Positions 1 to 9,081 of a DNA stretch of 64,000 bases are shown piece after piece; the stretch's first letter is position 1, and each line of letters opens with the position of its first letter. Where the stretch lies: positions 53,364 through 117,363 of the forward strand of contig JANXSN010000053.1 in NCBI GenBank assembly GCA_025352685.1. The letters run 5' to 3'. This DNA comes from Sphingomonadales bacterium. Its GTDB lineage: Bacteria > Pseudomonadota > Alphaproteobacteria > Sphingomonadales > Sphingomonadaceae. The notes under the pieces are model-generated. The model ran no database searches and was not told where the DNA came from. It saw only the letters and a list, made by a program, of their open reading frames with translations. The translations under genes and the position numbers were made by a program.

Positions 1-1282
1 ACCGTCCAAAGAGCGTGTCGAGCATCGCCTCAGTGTCCGCTGTGCCGGTGATCCGATCGAGCGCGCGAAGCGCAGCACGCAGATCTTCGGCGCGCAGAAC
101 ATCGTCGTGCTGGTTGCTTGCGCGCGCTAGGCTGATAGCCGTGTCGCGGATGTGCCCCTGCTGGGCCACGGTGAGTGTGAGTCCACCGACTGCCGGCAGG
201 ACGCGGATTGCTTCCCGGATGACCCGAGCAGTCAGGGCACCCATGCCCTCGCCAGTCTGCGCGGAAACGCAGAGATCGATCGGCCCTTGTGGTTCGCCTA
301 GGTCGCTTTTGGCGCCAATACGCAGCACGTGGTTGCCTGCCGGGGCATCGGAAGGATTGCCAAGCCAAAGCAAAACATCGCTCTGCCTGATCGCGGCCTC
401 GGCACGAGCGATGCCTATGGCTTCAACCGGATCGTCGGTCTGGGCGCGCAACCCCGCCATGTCGACGAACACGACTGGTATACCATTGAGGTTAACGGGT
501 GTCTCGATCACGTCGCGCGTCGTCCCCGCTATCGGCGAGGCGATAGCGGCCTCTCTACCAGATAATGCATTGAGAAGCGTAGATTTTCCTGAGTTTGGTG
601 GTCCAGCGATACCAACCCGGACACCGTCACGCAACCGCTCAGCAGGGGGGTTGGCAAGCGTGGCTTCTAGCTCAACTGCCAAGCTGAGCGCGTTGCGCTG
701 CAACTCCAAGTCAGTACCGCCTACGTCACTCTCATCGGCAAAATCGATCAGCGCTTCGGCGCGCGCGGCGAGTTGCAAAAGTGATACCTGCCAGCCTTCG
801 ACCCTGCGACGCAAGCCCCCTTCGGCGAGTATCAGCGCTGCCGTGCGCTGCCGTTCGGTTTCGGCAGCGAGCAGATCGGCAAGCCCTTCGACCTGAGTGA
901 GGTCAAGACGCCCATTCTCGAACGCGCGGCGCGTGAACGCGCCTGGTTCAGCAGGCTGTAGGCCAGGGAAATCGGCGAGCGCGGCCTCGACAGCGGCGAC
1001 GACGGCGCGACCGCCATGCAGATGAAGTTCGACAATGTCTTCGCCAGTTGCCGTATCAGGGCCGGGAAGCCACAGGACCAGCGCGGTATCGAGACGGATA
1101 GTGCTCACCGGATGCAAGAGCGTGCGAACAACTGCGGTGCGCGGCGCTGGTAATTTCTTTCGCGAAAGCGTGATCAGTGTTCCGGCGCAAGCCGGCCCGC
1201 TGATCCGGACAATTGCGATTGCCGAGGGAAGTGCTCCGGTGGAACGGGCGAAAATGGTCGGACGGTTTGACGAGGCGGTCAG
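1..1282 (-). CDS. mnmE: tRNA uridine-5-carboxymethylaminomethyl modification GTPase MnmE (3' end beyond window)
   Basis: MnmE works with MnmG to install the 5-carboxymethylaminomethyl group on the wobble uridine of certain tRNAs. The leftward frame opens with an N-terminal tetrahydrofolate-binding type domain (TIFARSTGALPSAIAIVRIS, then the EDIVELHLHGG signature). It continues into a G domain with a P-loop (GPPNSGKST) and a DxxG motif (VDMAGLR). The window edge cuts it off before the C-terminal CxGK motif. The start is unclear. No ATG, GTG or TTG sits at the expected place; the nearest candidates are a CTG at 1282, overlapping the stop of the upstream gene, and an in-frame ATG at 1324 that would add 14 residues inside that gene. 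Family identity is certain, the start is not. Confidence 0.93.
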   Translation of the reverse strand, partial: MTASSNRPTIFARSTGALPSAIAIVRISGPACAGTLITLSRKKLPAPRTAVVRTLLHPVSTIRLDTALVLWLPGPDTATGEDIVELHLHGGRAVVAAVEAALADFPGLQPAEPGAFTRRAFENGRLDLTQVEGLADLLAAETERQRTAALILAEGGLRRRVEGWQVSLLQLAARAEALIDFADESDVGGTDLELQRNALSLAVELEATLANPPAERLRDGVRVGIAGPPNSGKSTLLNALSGREAAIASPIAGTTRDVIETPVNLNGIPVVFVDMAGLRAQTDDPVEAIGIARAEAAIRQSDVLLWLGNPSDAPAGNHVLRIGAKSDLGEPQGPIDLCVSAQTGEGMGALTARVIREAIRVLPAVGGLTLTVAQQGHIRDTAISLARASNQHDDVLRAEDLRAALRALDRITGTADTEAMLDTLFGR

Positions 1283-1518
1283 CGCTTGCCCTGTCCCGTC
1301 ACATTGTCGAACAGCTGTGTCCATAATTTCATGCCCGTCTCGCCCATCGGCATCCAGTTCTTCATCATGCCCTCCAAAGTGTCGCGCGAAACGCCACCGG
1401 TTTTCACCACGTCAAGCATCTGACTGATATAGGCATCATGAACCGGGGTCAGGTCGGGGAGCCCCATAAAACGTCGCGCTTCCTCAGGCGTGCAATCGAC
1501 ATCGACAGTGATTTTCAT
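1279..1518 (-). CDS. DUF6489 family protein
   Basis: A 79-residue acidic protein with no signal peptide or membrane segment. It starts MKITVDVDCTPEEARRFMGL and contains a mid region rich in Met and Trp (MMKNWMPMGETGMKLW). The sequence resembles the short phasin-like DUF6489 proteins that lie beside mnmE in sphingomonads; I assign the family from memory. Its stop overlaps the presumed beginning of mnmE, so the two are probably co-transcribed and translationally coupled. No function is established. Confidence 0.8.
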   Translation of the reverse strand: MKITVDVDCTPEEARRFMGLPDLTPVHDAYISQMLDVVKTGGVSRDTLEGMMKNWMPMGETGMKLWTQLFDNVTGQGKR

Positions 1519-1580
1519 GGCCGGCCCCCTTCACTGCAGGTTATGCGGGCAAGAAGAACTGCTCGCAAGGGAACCAATAG

Positions 1581-2315
1581 TCACGCACCGACTAAAGACC
1601 GTGCAAGGGGCTCGAAGTCGTGCCAGCCGTCATAAATCATCTTGCCGGCAACATAGATGACAATGATCAGCCCGCCCCACGCAACCCATTGGTAGCGCTC
1701 GATATATTTAGCGATCACATTTGCAGCGACGCCCATCATCGCGACCGACAAGATGAGGCCGATAACCATGATGCCAGGATGCTCCCGAGCCGCCCCTGCA
1801 ACGGCAAGGACATTGTCGAGGCTCATCGATATATCGGCGAGCGCAACCGCCCGAGCGGCGCTACCAAAACTCTTGGCGGGCCTGATCCCGCTTGTCTCGT
1901 GCTCACCGGCCTCGATTGTACCGGCACCTGCTCGCTTGGGTCGAAGCTCGCGGTACAATTTCCAGGCGACCCACAGCAACAGCAAGCCGCCCCCAAGAAC
2001 AAGGCCGTATTCCTTAAAGCGTCCAAGCCCGTATAGCGCCGCGACGGCGAAAACAATCCGCAGCAGGAGCGCCGCAAAAATGCCGATTGCAATGACCCGC
2101 TTGCGTTGTTCGGGCGGCAATCCTGCAGCGAGCGCTCCGACGATGATCGCATTGTCACCCGCAAGCGCAATGTCGAGCATGACGACCGTCCCGAAGGCGG
2201 TCATCGCTGATGCGCTGCCCAAGTTCTGAAAATCGGCAACAATATGATTCCATAGCCACGCCAGAGACACGGTGTTGGTCACAAGGCCCCCTAACATTGG
2301 CAAAGGATTCAACAC
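1581..2315 (-). CDS. TerC/YjbE family integral membrane protein, putative metal ion transporter
   Basis: A 244-residue, strongly hydrophobic protein with about seven predicted membrane segments. It carries the TerC-family signatures: an early DIALAGDNAIIVGALAAGL segment and its second-half counterpart ADISMSLDNVLAVAGAA, each with a conserved acidic-Asn pair inside the membrane. Members are linked to tellurite resistance and to manganese or other metal export, often co-translational metalation of exported enzymes. Substrate here is unknown. It lies between rho and the mnmE group, on the same strand, with a gap of 62 bases to the DUF6489 gene. Confidence 0.85.
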   Translation of the reverse strand: MLNPLPMLGGLVTNTVSLAWLWNHIVADFQNLGSASAMTAFGTVVMLDIALAGDNAIIVGALAAGLPPEQRKRVIAIGIFAALLLRIVFAVAALYGLGRFKEYGLVLGGGLLLLWVAWKLYRELRPKRAGAGTIEAGEHETSGIRPAKSFGSAARAVALADISMSLDNVLAVAGAAREHPGIMVIGLILSVAMMGVAANVIAKYIERYQWVAWGGLIIVIYVAGKMIYDGWHDFEPLARSLVGA

Positions 2316-2337
2316 GGCGGTGTAATGACCTCGATCG

Positions 2338-3594
2338 TTACGAATTCATGCTGTCAAAGAAGTCTTCATTAGTCTTCGAATCTTTCATCTTGTCGAGCAA
2401 GAATTCCATCGCGTCGGTGGTGCCCATCTGCATGAGGATGCGCCGCAGCACCCACATCTTGCTGAGCTTGTCTTTCGCAACGAGCAATTCTTCCTTCCGG
2501 GTTCCCGACTTGCCAACATCAAGTGCCGGAAACACGCGTTTGTCGGCAACCTTGCGGTCGAGGACAATTTCCGAATTGCCCGTTCCCTTGAACTCTTCGA
2601 AAATGACTTCGTCCATACGGCTACCGGTATCGATTAGCGCAGTCGCAATAATCGATAGCGATCCACCCTCTTCGATGTTGCGCGCCGCACCGAAGAACCG
2701 TTTCGGCCGCTGCAAAGCGTTGGCGTCGACGCCGCCGGTCAGTACTTTGCCCGAACTTGGAACGACGGTATTGTAGGCACGACCAAGGCGGGTGATTGAA
2801 TCGAGCAGGATGACGACGTCCTTTTTGTGTTCAACGAGGCGCTTGGCCTTCTCGATCACCATTTCGGCAACTTGGACGTGACGTGTCGCCGGCTCATCGA
2901 AGGTCGAGGAAATTACCTCCCCCTTCACGCTGCGCTGCATATCCGTAACCTCTTCCGGGCGCTCGTCGACGAGCAACACGATGAGGAAAACCTCCGGATG
3001 GTTGTCCGTAATTGCCTTGGCGATATTTTGCAGGAGCATTGTCTTGCCTACGCGCGGGGGGGCAACAATCAGGGCTCGCTGACCCTTACCCTGCGGTGAA
3101 ATGATGTCGATCACCCGGGCCGACTTGTCCTTGACCGTCGGGTCAAGCGTATCGAGGTTCAGCTTTTCGTCTGGGTAAAGCGGTGTCAGATTGTCGAAAT
3201 TGACACGGTGACGCACGACCTCAGGATCGTCGAAATTGACAGCTGTCAGTTTCGTCAAGGCAAAGTAGCGTTCGCCGTCCTTGGGCCCACGAATTTCGCC
3301 TTCTACAGTGTCACCCGTCCGAAGGCCGTGCTTGCGGACCTGATTGGGCGAGATGTAAATATCGTCGGGGCCAGCGAGATAATTTGCTTCCGGGCTTCGC
3401 AGGAAGCCGAAGCCATCCTGAAGCACCTCGATGGTACCAATGCCCATGACGAGCTCGCCGTTTTCGGCCTGTTCCTTCAGAATCGCAAACAACAGATCCT
3501 GCTTGCGCAACGTCGATGCGCTTTCCACGCCGAGCACTTCAGCCATCTCGACCAGTTCGGCAGGCGATTTTTTCTTTAATTCTTTCAGATGCAT
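2338..3594 (-). CDS. rho: Transcription termination factor Rho
   Basis: Hexameric RNA-dependent ATPase that terminates transcription. The protein is 418 residues, the usual length, when begun at the ATG at 3594 ([20 protein letters not shown]); a longer upstream reading adds a non-homologous stretch and is rejected. It shows the N-terminal Rho helix bundle (1-45), an RNA-binding cold-shock fold with GFGFLR (about 62-66), a Walker A motif APPRVGKTM (about 178-186), and a Walker B region ending [15 protein letters not shown]. Neighbour hemJ is upstream on the same strand. Confidence 0.98.
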   Translation of the reverse strand: MHLKELKKKSPAELVEMAEVLGVESASTLRKQDLLFAILKEQAENGELVMGIGTIEVLQDGFGFLRSPEANYLAGPDDIYISPNQVRKHGLRTGDTVEGEIRGPKDGERYFALTKLTAVNFDDPEVVRHRVNFDNLTPLYPDEKLNLDTLDPTVKDKSARVIDIISPQGKGQRALIVAPPRVGKTMLLQNIAKAITDNHPEVFLIVLLVDERPEEVTDMQRSVKGEVISSTFDEPATRHVQVAEMVIEKAKRLVEHKKDVVILLDSITRLGRAYNTVVPSSGKVLTGGVDANALQRPKRFFGAARNIEEGGSLSIIATALIDTGSRMDEVIFEEFKGTGNSEIVLDRKVADKRVFPALDVGKSGTRKEELLVAKDKLSKMWVLRRILMQMGTTDAMEFLLDKMKDSKTNEDFFDSMNS

Positions 3595-3724
3595 AAAAAT
3601 ATTCCGGGAGAGAAAGCGACAGGTACACCGGTCACGCGAGGACACCGAGAACCGGCACTCGAAACAGCGAACAGGACGTTCGCGCACTGGATAACCTCGG
3701 CGCGGCCGGCTTGAAAGTCAAGGC

Positions 3725-4192
3725 TCAGAAGGGACGAACGATGACCAAAATGACAATCACGATGGTGGCAAGACCGGGAATTTCGTTGAGCAAACGCAAT
3801 GTTCGTCCCGATGCCGTACGGCGTCCGGTGGCCAAGGCCCGAGCATATCGAATCATCCAGGACTGGTAGACTGTCAGCCCAATGACCGTCAGAAATTTCA
3901 GGCGGAACCACCATTCCCCCGATGCACCAATATTAACGATCAGAGCCAGCCCAAGCGCCCACACCGCAACCATCGCTGGGTTCATGATAATTGCGATCAG
4001 TCGCTCTTCGCGATTTGCCCAGATTGTTTCCTCGGGCGATCCGGGCAGGGTTTCTTGATGGTACACAAGGAAGCGTGGAAGCATGAAAAGACCGGCCATC
4101 CAAAAGATGACGAACACGAGGTGCGCGGCCTTTACCCAGGGATAGGTTCCACCAAGCCAGCCCGTGCCAAACCAATCAACCATGATATTCAC
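3725..4192 (-). CDS. hemJ: Protoporphyrinogen IX oxidase HemJ
   Basis: Membrane haem-biosynthesis enzyme that oxidises protoporphyrinogen IX to protoporphyrin IX in bacteria lacking HemY or HemG. The 155 residues contain about four hydrophobic helices. The family pattern is visible: an N-terminal WVKAAHLVFVIFWMAGLFML helix with a conserved His, the following LPRFLVYH, and a later helix with RLKFLTVIGLTVYQ. The start overlaps the end of hemE by four bases (ATGA), so hemE and hemJ form one haem operon. Confidence 0.93.
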   Translation of the reverse strand: MNIMVDWFGTGWLGGTYPWVKAAHLVFVIFWMAGLFMLPRFLVYHQETLPGSPEETIWANREERLIAIIMNPAMVAVWALGLALIVNIGASGEWWFRLKFLTVIGLTVYQSWMIRYARALATGRRTASGRTLRLLNEIPGLATIVIVILVIVRPF

Positions 4193-5217
4193 GCCCGAAT
4201 CTGCGCCAGTACCGCTTGAACATGGATAAGAGGAGTATCCGGAACAATGCCGTGGCCAAGGTTGAATATATGAGGTCGACCGGCGAACGCCTTCAAGATC
4301 CGGGCAACCGCATCGTGGAGCTGCGGACCACCCGTCACCAGCGCCAATGGATCCAGATTACCTTGAACGGGCAAGTGCCGGGGTAGTGCGGCGTGCGCCC
4401 ATTCCGGGTCAACCGTCTCGTCGACCCCGATCGCATCAACGCCGGTTTCGCGTGCATAAGTAGCAAGCTTGCCACCTGCACCCTTTGGGAACCCGATCAC
4501 TGGAGTGGTGGGATGCGACTGTTTGAGCGCGGCGACGATCTTGGCATTGGGTGCAATGACAAGCTGCTCGAACTGGCGCGGTGACAAGCTTCCCGCCCAG
4601 CTGTCGAACAGTTGCACAGCATCTGCGCCGGCATCGATCTGGGCCCGCAGATAGCCAATTGTGGTTTCGGCAATGGCATTGATTAATGCGGTTACCCGTT
4701 CGGGTTCGCGGTAAGCAAGGCGACGCGCTTCGGCTTGCTCGCGGCTTCCTTGCCCTGCGATCATATAGGTTGCGACCGTCCACGGACTACCCGCAAAGCC
4801 CAGGAGAGCCTTGTCTGGCGAGAGCTGCGCCTTGACCCCTGTGACAGTCCGGAAAATCGGTTCGAGCCTCTCGGGGGCCGCTTGCAGGCTCTCCAGCGTG
4901 GCATCAAGCATCTTGGGTGACAGGCGCGGACCTTCGCCTTCTTCGAACCACAAATGCTGACCCATGGCATAGGGTACGACCAGGATATCGGAAAACAGGA
5001 TCGCAGCATCGAAATCGAAGCGACGAAGCGGCTGGAGTGTGACTTCGATCGCCGCCTTGACGTCGTAGACCAGATCGAGAAAGCCGCCCTTTTCGGCCCG
5101 CAGTGCGCGATACTCTGGCAGATAACGTCCTGCCTGACGCATGAACCAGACGGGGGGGCGTGGGGCAATTTCGCCGTTCAGAACGTTCATGATTGGCGCG
5201 TGCGATATCTCGGGCAA
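4189..5217 (-). CDS. hemE: Uroporphyrinogen decarboxylase
   Basis: Cytoplasmic enzyme that decarboxylates the four acetate side chains of uroporphyrinogen III to coproporphyrinogen III. The signature PPVWFMRQAGRYLPEYRA is near residues 21-38. The second signature region follows as GFAGSPWTVATYMIAGQGS. Length of 342 is normal. The start at 5217 gives MPEISHAPIMNVLNG; the Met at residue 10 is an acceptable alternative. It is the first leftward gene beside the candidate replication origin and is coupled to hemJ. Confidence 0.97.
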   Translation of the reverse strand: MPEISHAPIMNVLNGEIAPRPPVWFMRQAGRYLPEYRALRAEKGGFLDLVYDVKAAIEVTLQPLRRFDFDAAILFSDILVVPYAMGQHLWFEEGEGPRLSPKMLDATLESLQAAPERLEPIFRTVTGVKAQLSPDKALLGFAGSPWTVATYMIAGQGSREQAEARRLAYREPERVTALINAIAETTIGYLRAQIDAGADAVQLFDSWAGSLSPRQFEQLVIAPNAKIVAALKQSHPTTPVIGFPKGAGGKLATYARETGVDAIGVDETVDPEWAHAALPRHLPVQGNLDPLALVTGGPQLHDAVARILKAFAGRPHIFNLGHGIVPDTPLIHVQAVLAQIRA

Positions 5218-5366
5218 GCGGTCTTCCTATTCTAGATTCTTATAAAAGAGATGATGCTAGTAGATGGGGATCGAATGCCGGGGTTTATGCTGAGTCACGG
5301 GTTCTGCCAACAGTTTGACTTGGCGTAATCTGCCAATGATCAACGATTCGCATCCATGCATCCCCG

Positions 5367-5375
5367 TTATCCACA
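5367..5375 (+). promoter_or_regulatory. DnaA box, perfect consensus
   Basis: The nine bases TTATCCACA match the consensus DnaA-binding site exactly. It sits in the middle of the hemE-ppsR gap. Confidence 0.75.
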
Positions 5376-5398
5376 AGGTGGGCACCAAACGATGCGGT

Positions 5399-5407
5399 TG
5401 TGGATGA
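5399..5407 (-). promoter_or_regulatory. DnaA box, one mismatch
   Basis: Read on the minus strand this is TCATCCACA, one change from the consensus DnaA box. It is 24 bases from the perfect box and inverted relative to it. Confidence 0.6.
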
Positions 5408-5509
5408 GTCTGGGCATGGGTGTTGGGGCATCGGGGGTGCTTTGCTCTCCTCGTTTTATGCAGATTGCTGTCTTTGCGCTTTTCCCGTGTTTTGTGCACA
5501 GGGAGCATT

Positions 5510-6325
5510 GTGACCCGGCTCCACCTCCATCTCGTCTCAGACTCGACTGGCGAAACGCTCGAGATGGTTGCCAAAGCGGCGCTTGCCCAGTTCGACGACG
5601 TCGAATCCATGAAGCATTTTTGGCCGATGGTCCGCAGCGAGGGTCATTTGCAGAGGATTATGGGTGATATTGGCAAAAATCCTGGCCTTGTTCTGTTCAC
5701 GCTTGCCAATAATGCGATTCGAGGAAAGCTGGAAGACTTGTGCGCGGCGGCGGGATTGCCAGCAGTTGCACCGCTTGATTCGGTGACCAACAGACTCTCG
5801 TCGATGCTGGGGCAGCAGATGACAGCCCGCGTTGGGGCGCAACATACGCTTGATGCCGCTTATTTTGCCCGTGTCAATGCCATACAGTTCACCATCGCTC
5901 ACGATGATGGAACAGGGTCGGAAAATTGGGAGCAGGCAGACATTATTCTTGCAGGCGTTAGCCGCACCTCCAAGACTCCCACATCGATTTATCTCGCAAA
6001 TCGCGGCTACAAGACCGCAAATATCCCGGTCGTCATCGAGTCTCCACCGCCCGAATCGCTCTATCGTCTGAAAAACCCGTTGGTGGTCGGCCTTGTCACC
6101 AGCGCCGAACGGTTGATCCAGATCCGTCGCAATCGCTTGCTCTCGCTTAATCAGGCACCTGAAACCGATTACGTTAATCAGGAGAAGGTGGCAGCCGAAC
6201 TCGCCTTTGCACGACGAATATTTGCCGATAACGCGTGGCCGGTCATCGATATGACCCGGCGGTCGATCGAAGAAGCCGCGGCGGCGATCATTAATCTGTG
6301 CAACCAACGGCGCGGCACGGTCTGA
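5510..6325 (+). CDS. ppsR: Pyruvate, water dikinase (or pyruvate phosphate dikinase) regulatory protein
   Basis: Bifunctional serine/threonine kinase and phosphorylase (DUF299 family) that switches PEP synthase or PPDK off and on. I place the start at the GTG at 5510 (VTRLHLHLVSDSTGETLEMV), preceded by GGGAG; it matches the family N-terminus, and longer readings add non-homologous sequence that runs into the origin region. The nucleotide-binding loop GVSRTSKTPTSIYLANRG is seen about residues 152-169. The product is 271 residues, as expected. Its stop overlaps the maf start (TGATG). It is the first rightward gene beside the candidate origin. Confidence 0.93.
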   Translation: MTRLHLHLVSDSTGETLEMVAKAALAQFDDVESMKHFWPMVRSEGHLQRIMGDIGKNPGLVLFTLANNAIRGKLEDLCAAAGLPAVAPLDSVTNRLSSMLGQQMTARVGAQHTLDAAYFARVNAIQFTIAHDDGTGSENWEQADIILAGVSRTSKTPTSIYLANRGYKTANIPVVIESPPPESLYRLKNPLVVGLVTSAERLIQIRRNRLLSLNQAPETDYVNQEKVAAELAFARRIFADNAWPVIDMTRRSIEEAAAAIINLCNQRRGTV

Positions 6326-6906
6326 TGCTTGTTCTGGCTTCGACCAGTTTGGCTCGGCGTACAATGCTGGAAGCGGCAGGTGTGACACATGTCGCCGTTG
6401 CTGCGGGCGTGGACGAAGAGGCTACCAAAGCGGCGCTCAGTCACCTCGGCGGACGCGCGCTGGCCGATGCGCTAGCAGAATTAAAAGCTGTGAAGGTGTC
6501 ACTGCGCCGCCCAGGCGATCTTGTGCTGGGCTGCGACCAGACACTTGAATGTGACGACGGCCGATTGCTCGACAAGCCCGGCGACATCCTTGGCCAACAA
6601 CTTCGGTTACTGTCGGGCACGACGCACCGCCTCCACTCGGCGGTTGTGGCGGCCGAGAACGGCCGACCTGTCTGGCGACACGTCGAGCGGGCGAAAATGA
6701 CCATGAGAGTGCTTAGCGAAGATTTCATCGCTGACTATTGCGCGGCGGAAGGGGAAAGTGTTGGCGGTTGTATTGGTGGTTACCGCATCGAGGGACGTGG
6801 CATACAGCTGTTTTCCCGGATTGAGGGCGACCATTTCACGATCCTGGGCCTTCCTTTGTTGCCCGTGCTCGACTGGCTGCGGGTCCGCGGAGTGCTGCCG
6901 TCATGA
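6325..6906 (+). CDS. maf: Maf family nucleoside triphosphate pyrophosphatase
   Basis: House-cleaning pyrophosphatase that hydrolyses modified or non-canonical nucleotides. The start is the ATG at 6325 overlapping the ppsR stop, giving MLVLASTSLARRTMLEAAGV with the Maf N-terminal Ser/Arg-Arg motif. The central motif reads LVLGCDQTLE rather than GADTVV, closer to the YceF-type (7-methyl-GTP) branch than to the dTTP/UTP branch. This subgroup call is my inference from one motif. Length is 193 residues. It overlaps aroE by four bases. Confidence 0.92.
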   Translation: MLVLASTSLARRTMLEAAGVTHVAVAAGVDEEATKAALSHLGGRALADALAELKAVKVSLRRPGDLVLGCDQTLECDDGRLLDKPGDILGQQLRLLSGTTHRLHSAVVAAENGRPVWRHVERAKMTMRVLSEDFIADYCAAEGESVGGCIGGYRIEGRGIQLFSRIEGDHFTILGLPLLPVLDWLRVRGVLPS

Positions 6907-7721
6907 CAGCGCCCTACGCAGAGGTTATCGGCGACCCGATCGGGCATTCCAAGTCACCCACGATTCATAAATTCTGGCTAGATCGGCTGAGACTCGTGGG
7001 CGACTATCGTGCGGTACGAGTCGTGATGGATGATATTGGAGCCTATATTTCGAACCGGCGCGCCGACCCAGCATGGCGCGGTTGCAATATCACAATTCCT
7101 CACAAAATCGCGATCATGGATTATATTGGTGATCCGGGAAGTGTTCGCGACTCGATAGGCGCGATGAATACGGTCCTGCGGGATTCCGCGGGTGTGTTGA
7201 CGGGTACCAACACCGATGCGGGCGGCTTCTTTGCGCCGATTGCCCAATTGGCTTTGGCGGGAAAGCCGGTTGCGGTCGTCGGAACGGGCGGTGCGGCGCA
7301 CGCCGTGTTGTTCGCACTTTCCCGCGTTGGGGTCGGCCCAGTTACGGTGCTGGCGCGCAACCCGTTAAAAGCCGCACGGTTGCTTGCACGCTTCGGTTTG
7401 ACGGGCAATGTGCAGACGTTGAGCGTGCCGCTACCGCCTGTTGCCCTGCTCGTACAGGCCACCCAGCTCGGCATGGTAGGACAACCGCCGCTTGATCTCG
7501 ACCTGTCGCCACTGCCCGACGAGGCCGTTGTGTACGACTTGGTCTATGCACCCGTTGTGACTCGGTTGCTCGCAGCGGCCGCTGCGCGAAGACTTGAAAC
7601 GGTCGACGGTCTCGAGATGCTGATCGGACAGGCTGCGCTTGCCTTTGAACTATTCTTCGGAGTCGAACCGCCGCGCGACGTTGATGCCGACGATGAATTA
7701 CGGATATTGCTGACGTCATGA
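6903..7721 (+). CDS. aroE: Shikimate dehydrogenase (NADP+)
   Basis: Reduces 3-dehydroshikimate to shikimate with NADPH in aromatic amino acid synthesis. The shikimate-binding motif GDPIGHSKSPTIH is at residues 9-21. NITIPHK supplies the catalytic Lys, and GTNTDAGGF supplies the catalytic Asp. The dinucleotide loop VVGTGGAAHAV follows. The length of 272 is typical. It overlaps both neighbours by four bases (ATGA), indicating one polycistronic unit from ppsR to at least coaE. Confidence 0.96.
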   Translation: MTAPYAEVIGDPIGHSKSPTIHKFWLDRLRLVGDYRAVRVVMDDIGAYISNRRADPAWRGCNITIPHKIAIMDYIGDPGSVRDSIGAMNTVLRDSAGVLTGTNTDAGGFFAPIAQLALAGKPVAVVGTGGAAHAVLFALSRVGVGPVTVLARNPLKAARLLARFGLTGNVQTLSVPLPPVALLVQATQLGMVGQPPLDLDLSPLPDEAVVYDLVYAPVVTRLLAAAAARRLETVDGLEMLIGQAALAFELFFGVEPPRDVDADDELRILLTS

Positions 7722-8326
7722 ACCCGGTTCCCCCGATTTTAGGCTGCCTCACGGGCTCGATTGCCATGGGAAAATCTACTGTGGCGGCGATGCTGCGCGA
7801 TCTGGGCGTGCCGGTATTTGACGCCGACGCCGTGGTTCATGATTTTCAGGGCCGCAATGGCCGACTCGTTCCGGCTATCGAAGCTCAGTTTCCCGGAACC
7901 ACGACTACAGCTGGCGTCGATCGACAGAAATTGGGAACACAGGTGCTCGCCAACGATGCCGCGATGTCGAAACTCGAAGCGATTGTGCATCCTGCGGTGG
8001 CCGAGGAGCGGAAGATTTTCCTCGCGGCGCACCGCGACGCACCACTTGTTGTGCTCGATATTCCCTTGTTTTTCGAAAAGTCTGGCGAGAGCGCCATGGA
8101 CGCGATCATTGTCGTGTCGGCAACACCAGACATTCAGCGAGCTCGGGCGCTCGCGCGACCCGGCATGACACCCGAAAAATTTGAAGCGATCCTTGCGCGA
8201 CAAATGCCTGATGTCGAAAAACGTGCACGAGCCGATTTCGTGATCGACACCGCGGTTCCCTTGGCTGTCACCCGTGCGCGTGTCGCCGAGGTCATTGCTT
8301 GTATCTTGGACCGCGAAGGCCGATAG
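7718..8326 (+). CDS. coaE: Dephospho-CoA kinase
   Basis: Catalyses the last step of coenzyme A synthesis, phosphorylating the 3'-hydroxyl of dephospho-CoA. It has the P-loop LTGSIAMGKSTVAAML and the family's VFDADAVVHD motif, and VVLDIPLFFEKSGE in the middle. The length is 202 residues. It overlaps aroE by four bases and is followed after ten bases by dnaQ, the arrangement usual in alphaproteobacteria. Confidence 0.96.
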   Translation: MNPVPPILGCLTGSIAMGKSTVAAMLRDLGVPVFDADAVVHDFQGRNGRLVPAIEAQFPGTTTTAGVDRQKLGTQVLANDAAMSKLEAIVHPAVAEERKIFLAAHRDAPLVVLDIPLFFEKSGESAMDAIIVVSATPDIQRARALARPGMTPEKFEAILARQMPDVEKRARADFVIDTAVPLAVTRARVAEVIACILDREGR

Positions 8327-8336
8327 CCGGGACTCA

Positions 8337-9044
8337 ATGCGCGAAATCGTGTTCGATACCGAGACCACTGGCCTCGATCCCTCCCAGGGAGACCGCATCG
8401 TCGAAATTGGCTGCATCGAGCTGGTCAATCGATGCGAGACGGGTCGCACCTTCCATGCCTACTTCAATCCACAAATGGCGATGCCCAGCATTGCCGAACA
8501 AATCCACGGCCTCAGCGACACCTTCCTGACTGACAAGCCCCTGTTCGAAGACCTTGTCGAAGACCTGCTCGATTTCATCGAAGATTCCCCGCTGGTCGCG
8601 CACAATGCGATGTTCGATTATGGTTTTTTAAATGCCGAACTTGCAGCGTGCGGGCGGTTACACATCAATCGGTCGCGGATTGTAGACACACTAGCGATTT
8701 CGAAAACACGGCATCCGGGCGCCAAGCACAGCCTCGATGCGCTGTGCAATCGCTACGGCATTGACCGCAGCCACCGCATCCAGCACGGCGCGCTGCTTGA
8801 CGCACAGCTGCTGTCGCAGGTTTATATCGAGCTGACCGGCGGCCGACAAATCGGGCTCGACATGGCGGGACCCGAATCGGTTGGACATGTGGCTGCCGCC
8901 CCGGCCTCGCTATCATGGAACTCTGTTCGCCGTCCGCGTCCGCAAGTGCTGTCCGACGGAGACATTGCGCGTCACCGTGCGTTTGTGACTACGCTTACCG
9001 ACCCTTTGTGGGCATCCGGTGACGATTGGGACGTCGCTTCGTAG
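8337..9044 (+). CDS. dnaQ: DNA polymerase III subunit epsilon (3'-5' proofreading exonuclease)
   Basis: Proofreading subunit of the replicative polymerase. I start it at the ATG at 8337 (MREIVFDTETTGLDPSQGDR), which places Exo I (DTE) at residues 7-9, as in the family. Exo II is HNAMFDYGFL and the Exo III region is RIQHGALLDAQLLSQVY. The length is 235 residues. The end of the protein has no recognisable beta-clamp motif that I can assert. It is the last gene of the ppsR-coaE-dnaQ run. Confidence 0.95.
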   Translation: MREIVFDTETTGLDPSQGDRIVEIGCIELVNRCETGRTFHAYFNPQMAMPSIAEQIHGLSDTFLTDKPLFEDLVEDLLDFIEDSPLVAHNAMFDYGFLNAELAACGRLHINRSRIVDTLAISKTRHPGAKHSLDALCNRYGIDRSHRIQHGALLDAQLLSQVYIELTGGRQIGLDMAGPESVGHVAAAPASLSWNSVRRPRPQVLSDGDIARHRAFVTTLTDPLWASGDDWDVAS

Positions 9045-9081
9045 GGAATGGCGCCCCTGTTTTGTAAGAAGGAGAAGTCGC

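Larger units (their letters stand above)
5218..5509. other. oriC: Candidate chromosomal replication origin (oriC) between hemE and ppsR
   Basis: A 292-base non-coding gap between divergent genes. It holds one perfect DnaA box (5367-5375), one single-mismatch box on the opposite strand (5399-5407), an AT-rich patch with TTATAAAAGAGAT (about 5229-5264), and GANTC sites near 5233, 5290, 5346 and 5406, more than the roughly one expected by chance. Genes left and right read away from it. In Caulobacter and Rickettsia the origin lies between hemE and the DUF299 gene, here ppsR; this is recalled, not checked. Confidence 0.72.

Noticed and set aside
15-896. A long plus-strand frame opposite mnmE
   Set aside because: It is Ser/Arg/Ala-rich and lies antisense to a clear MnmE reading with GTPase motifs.
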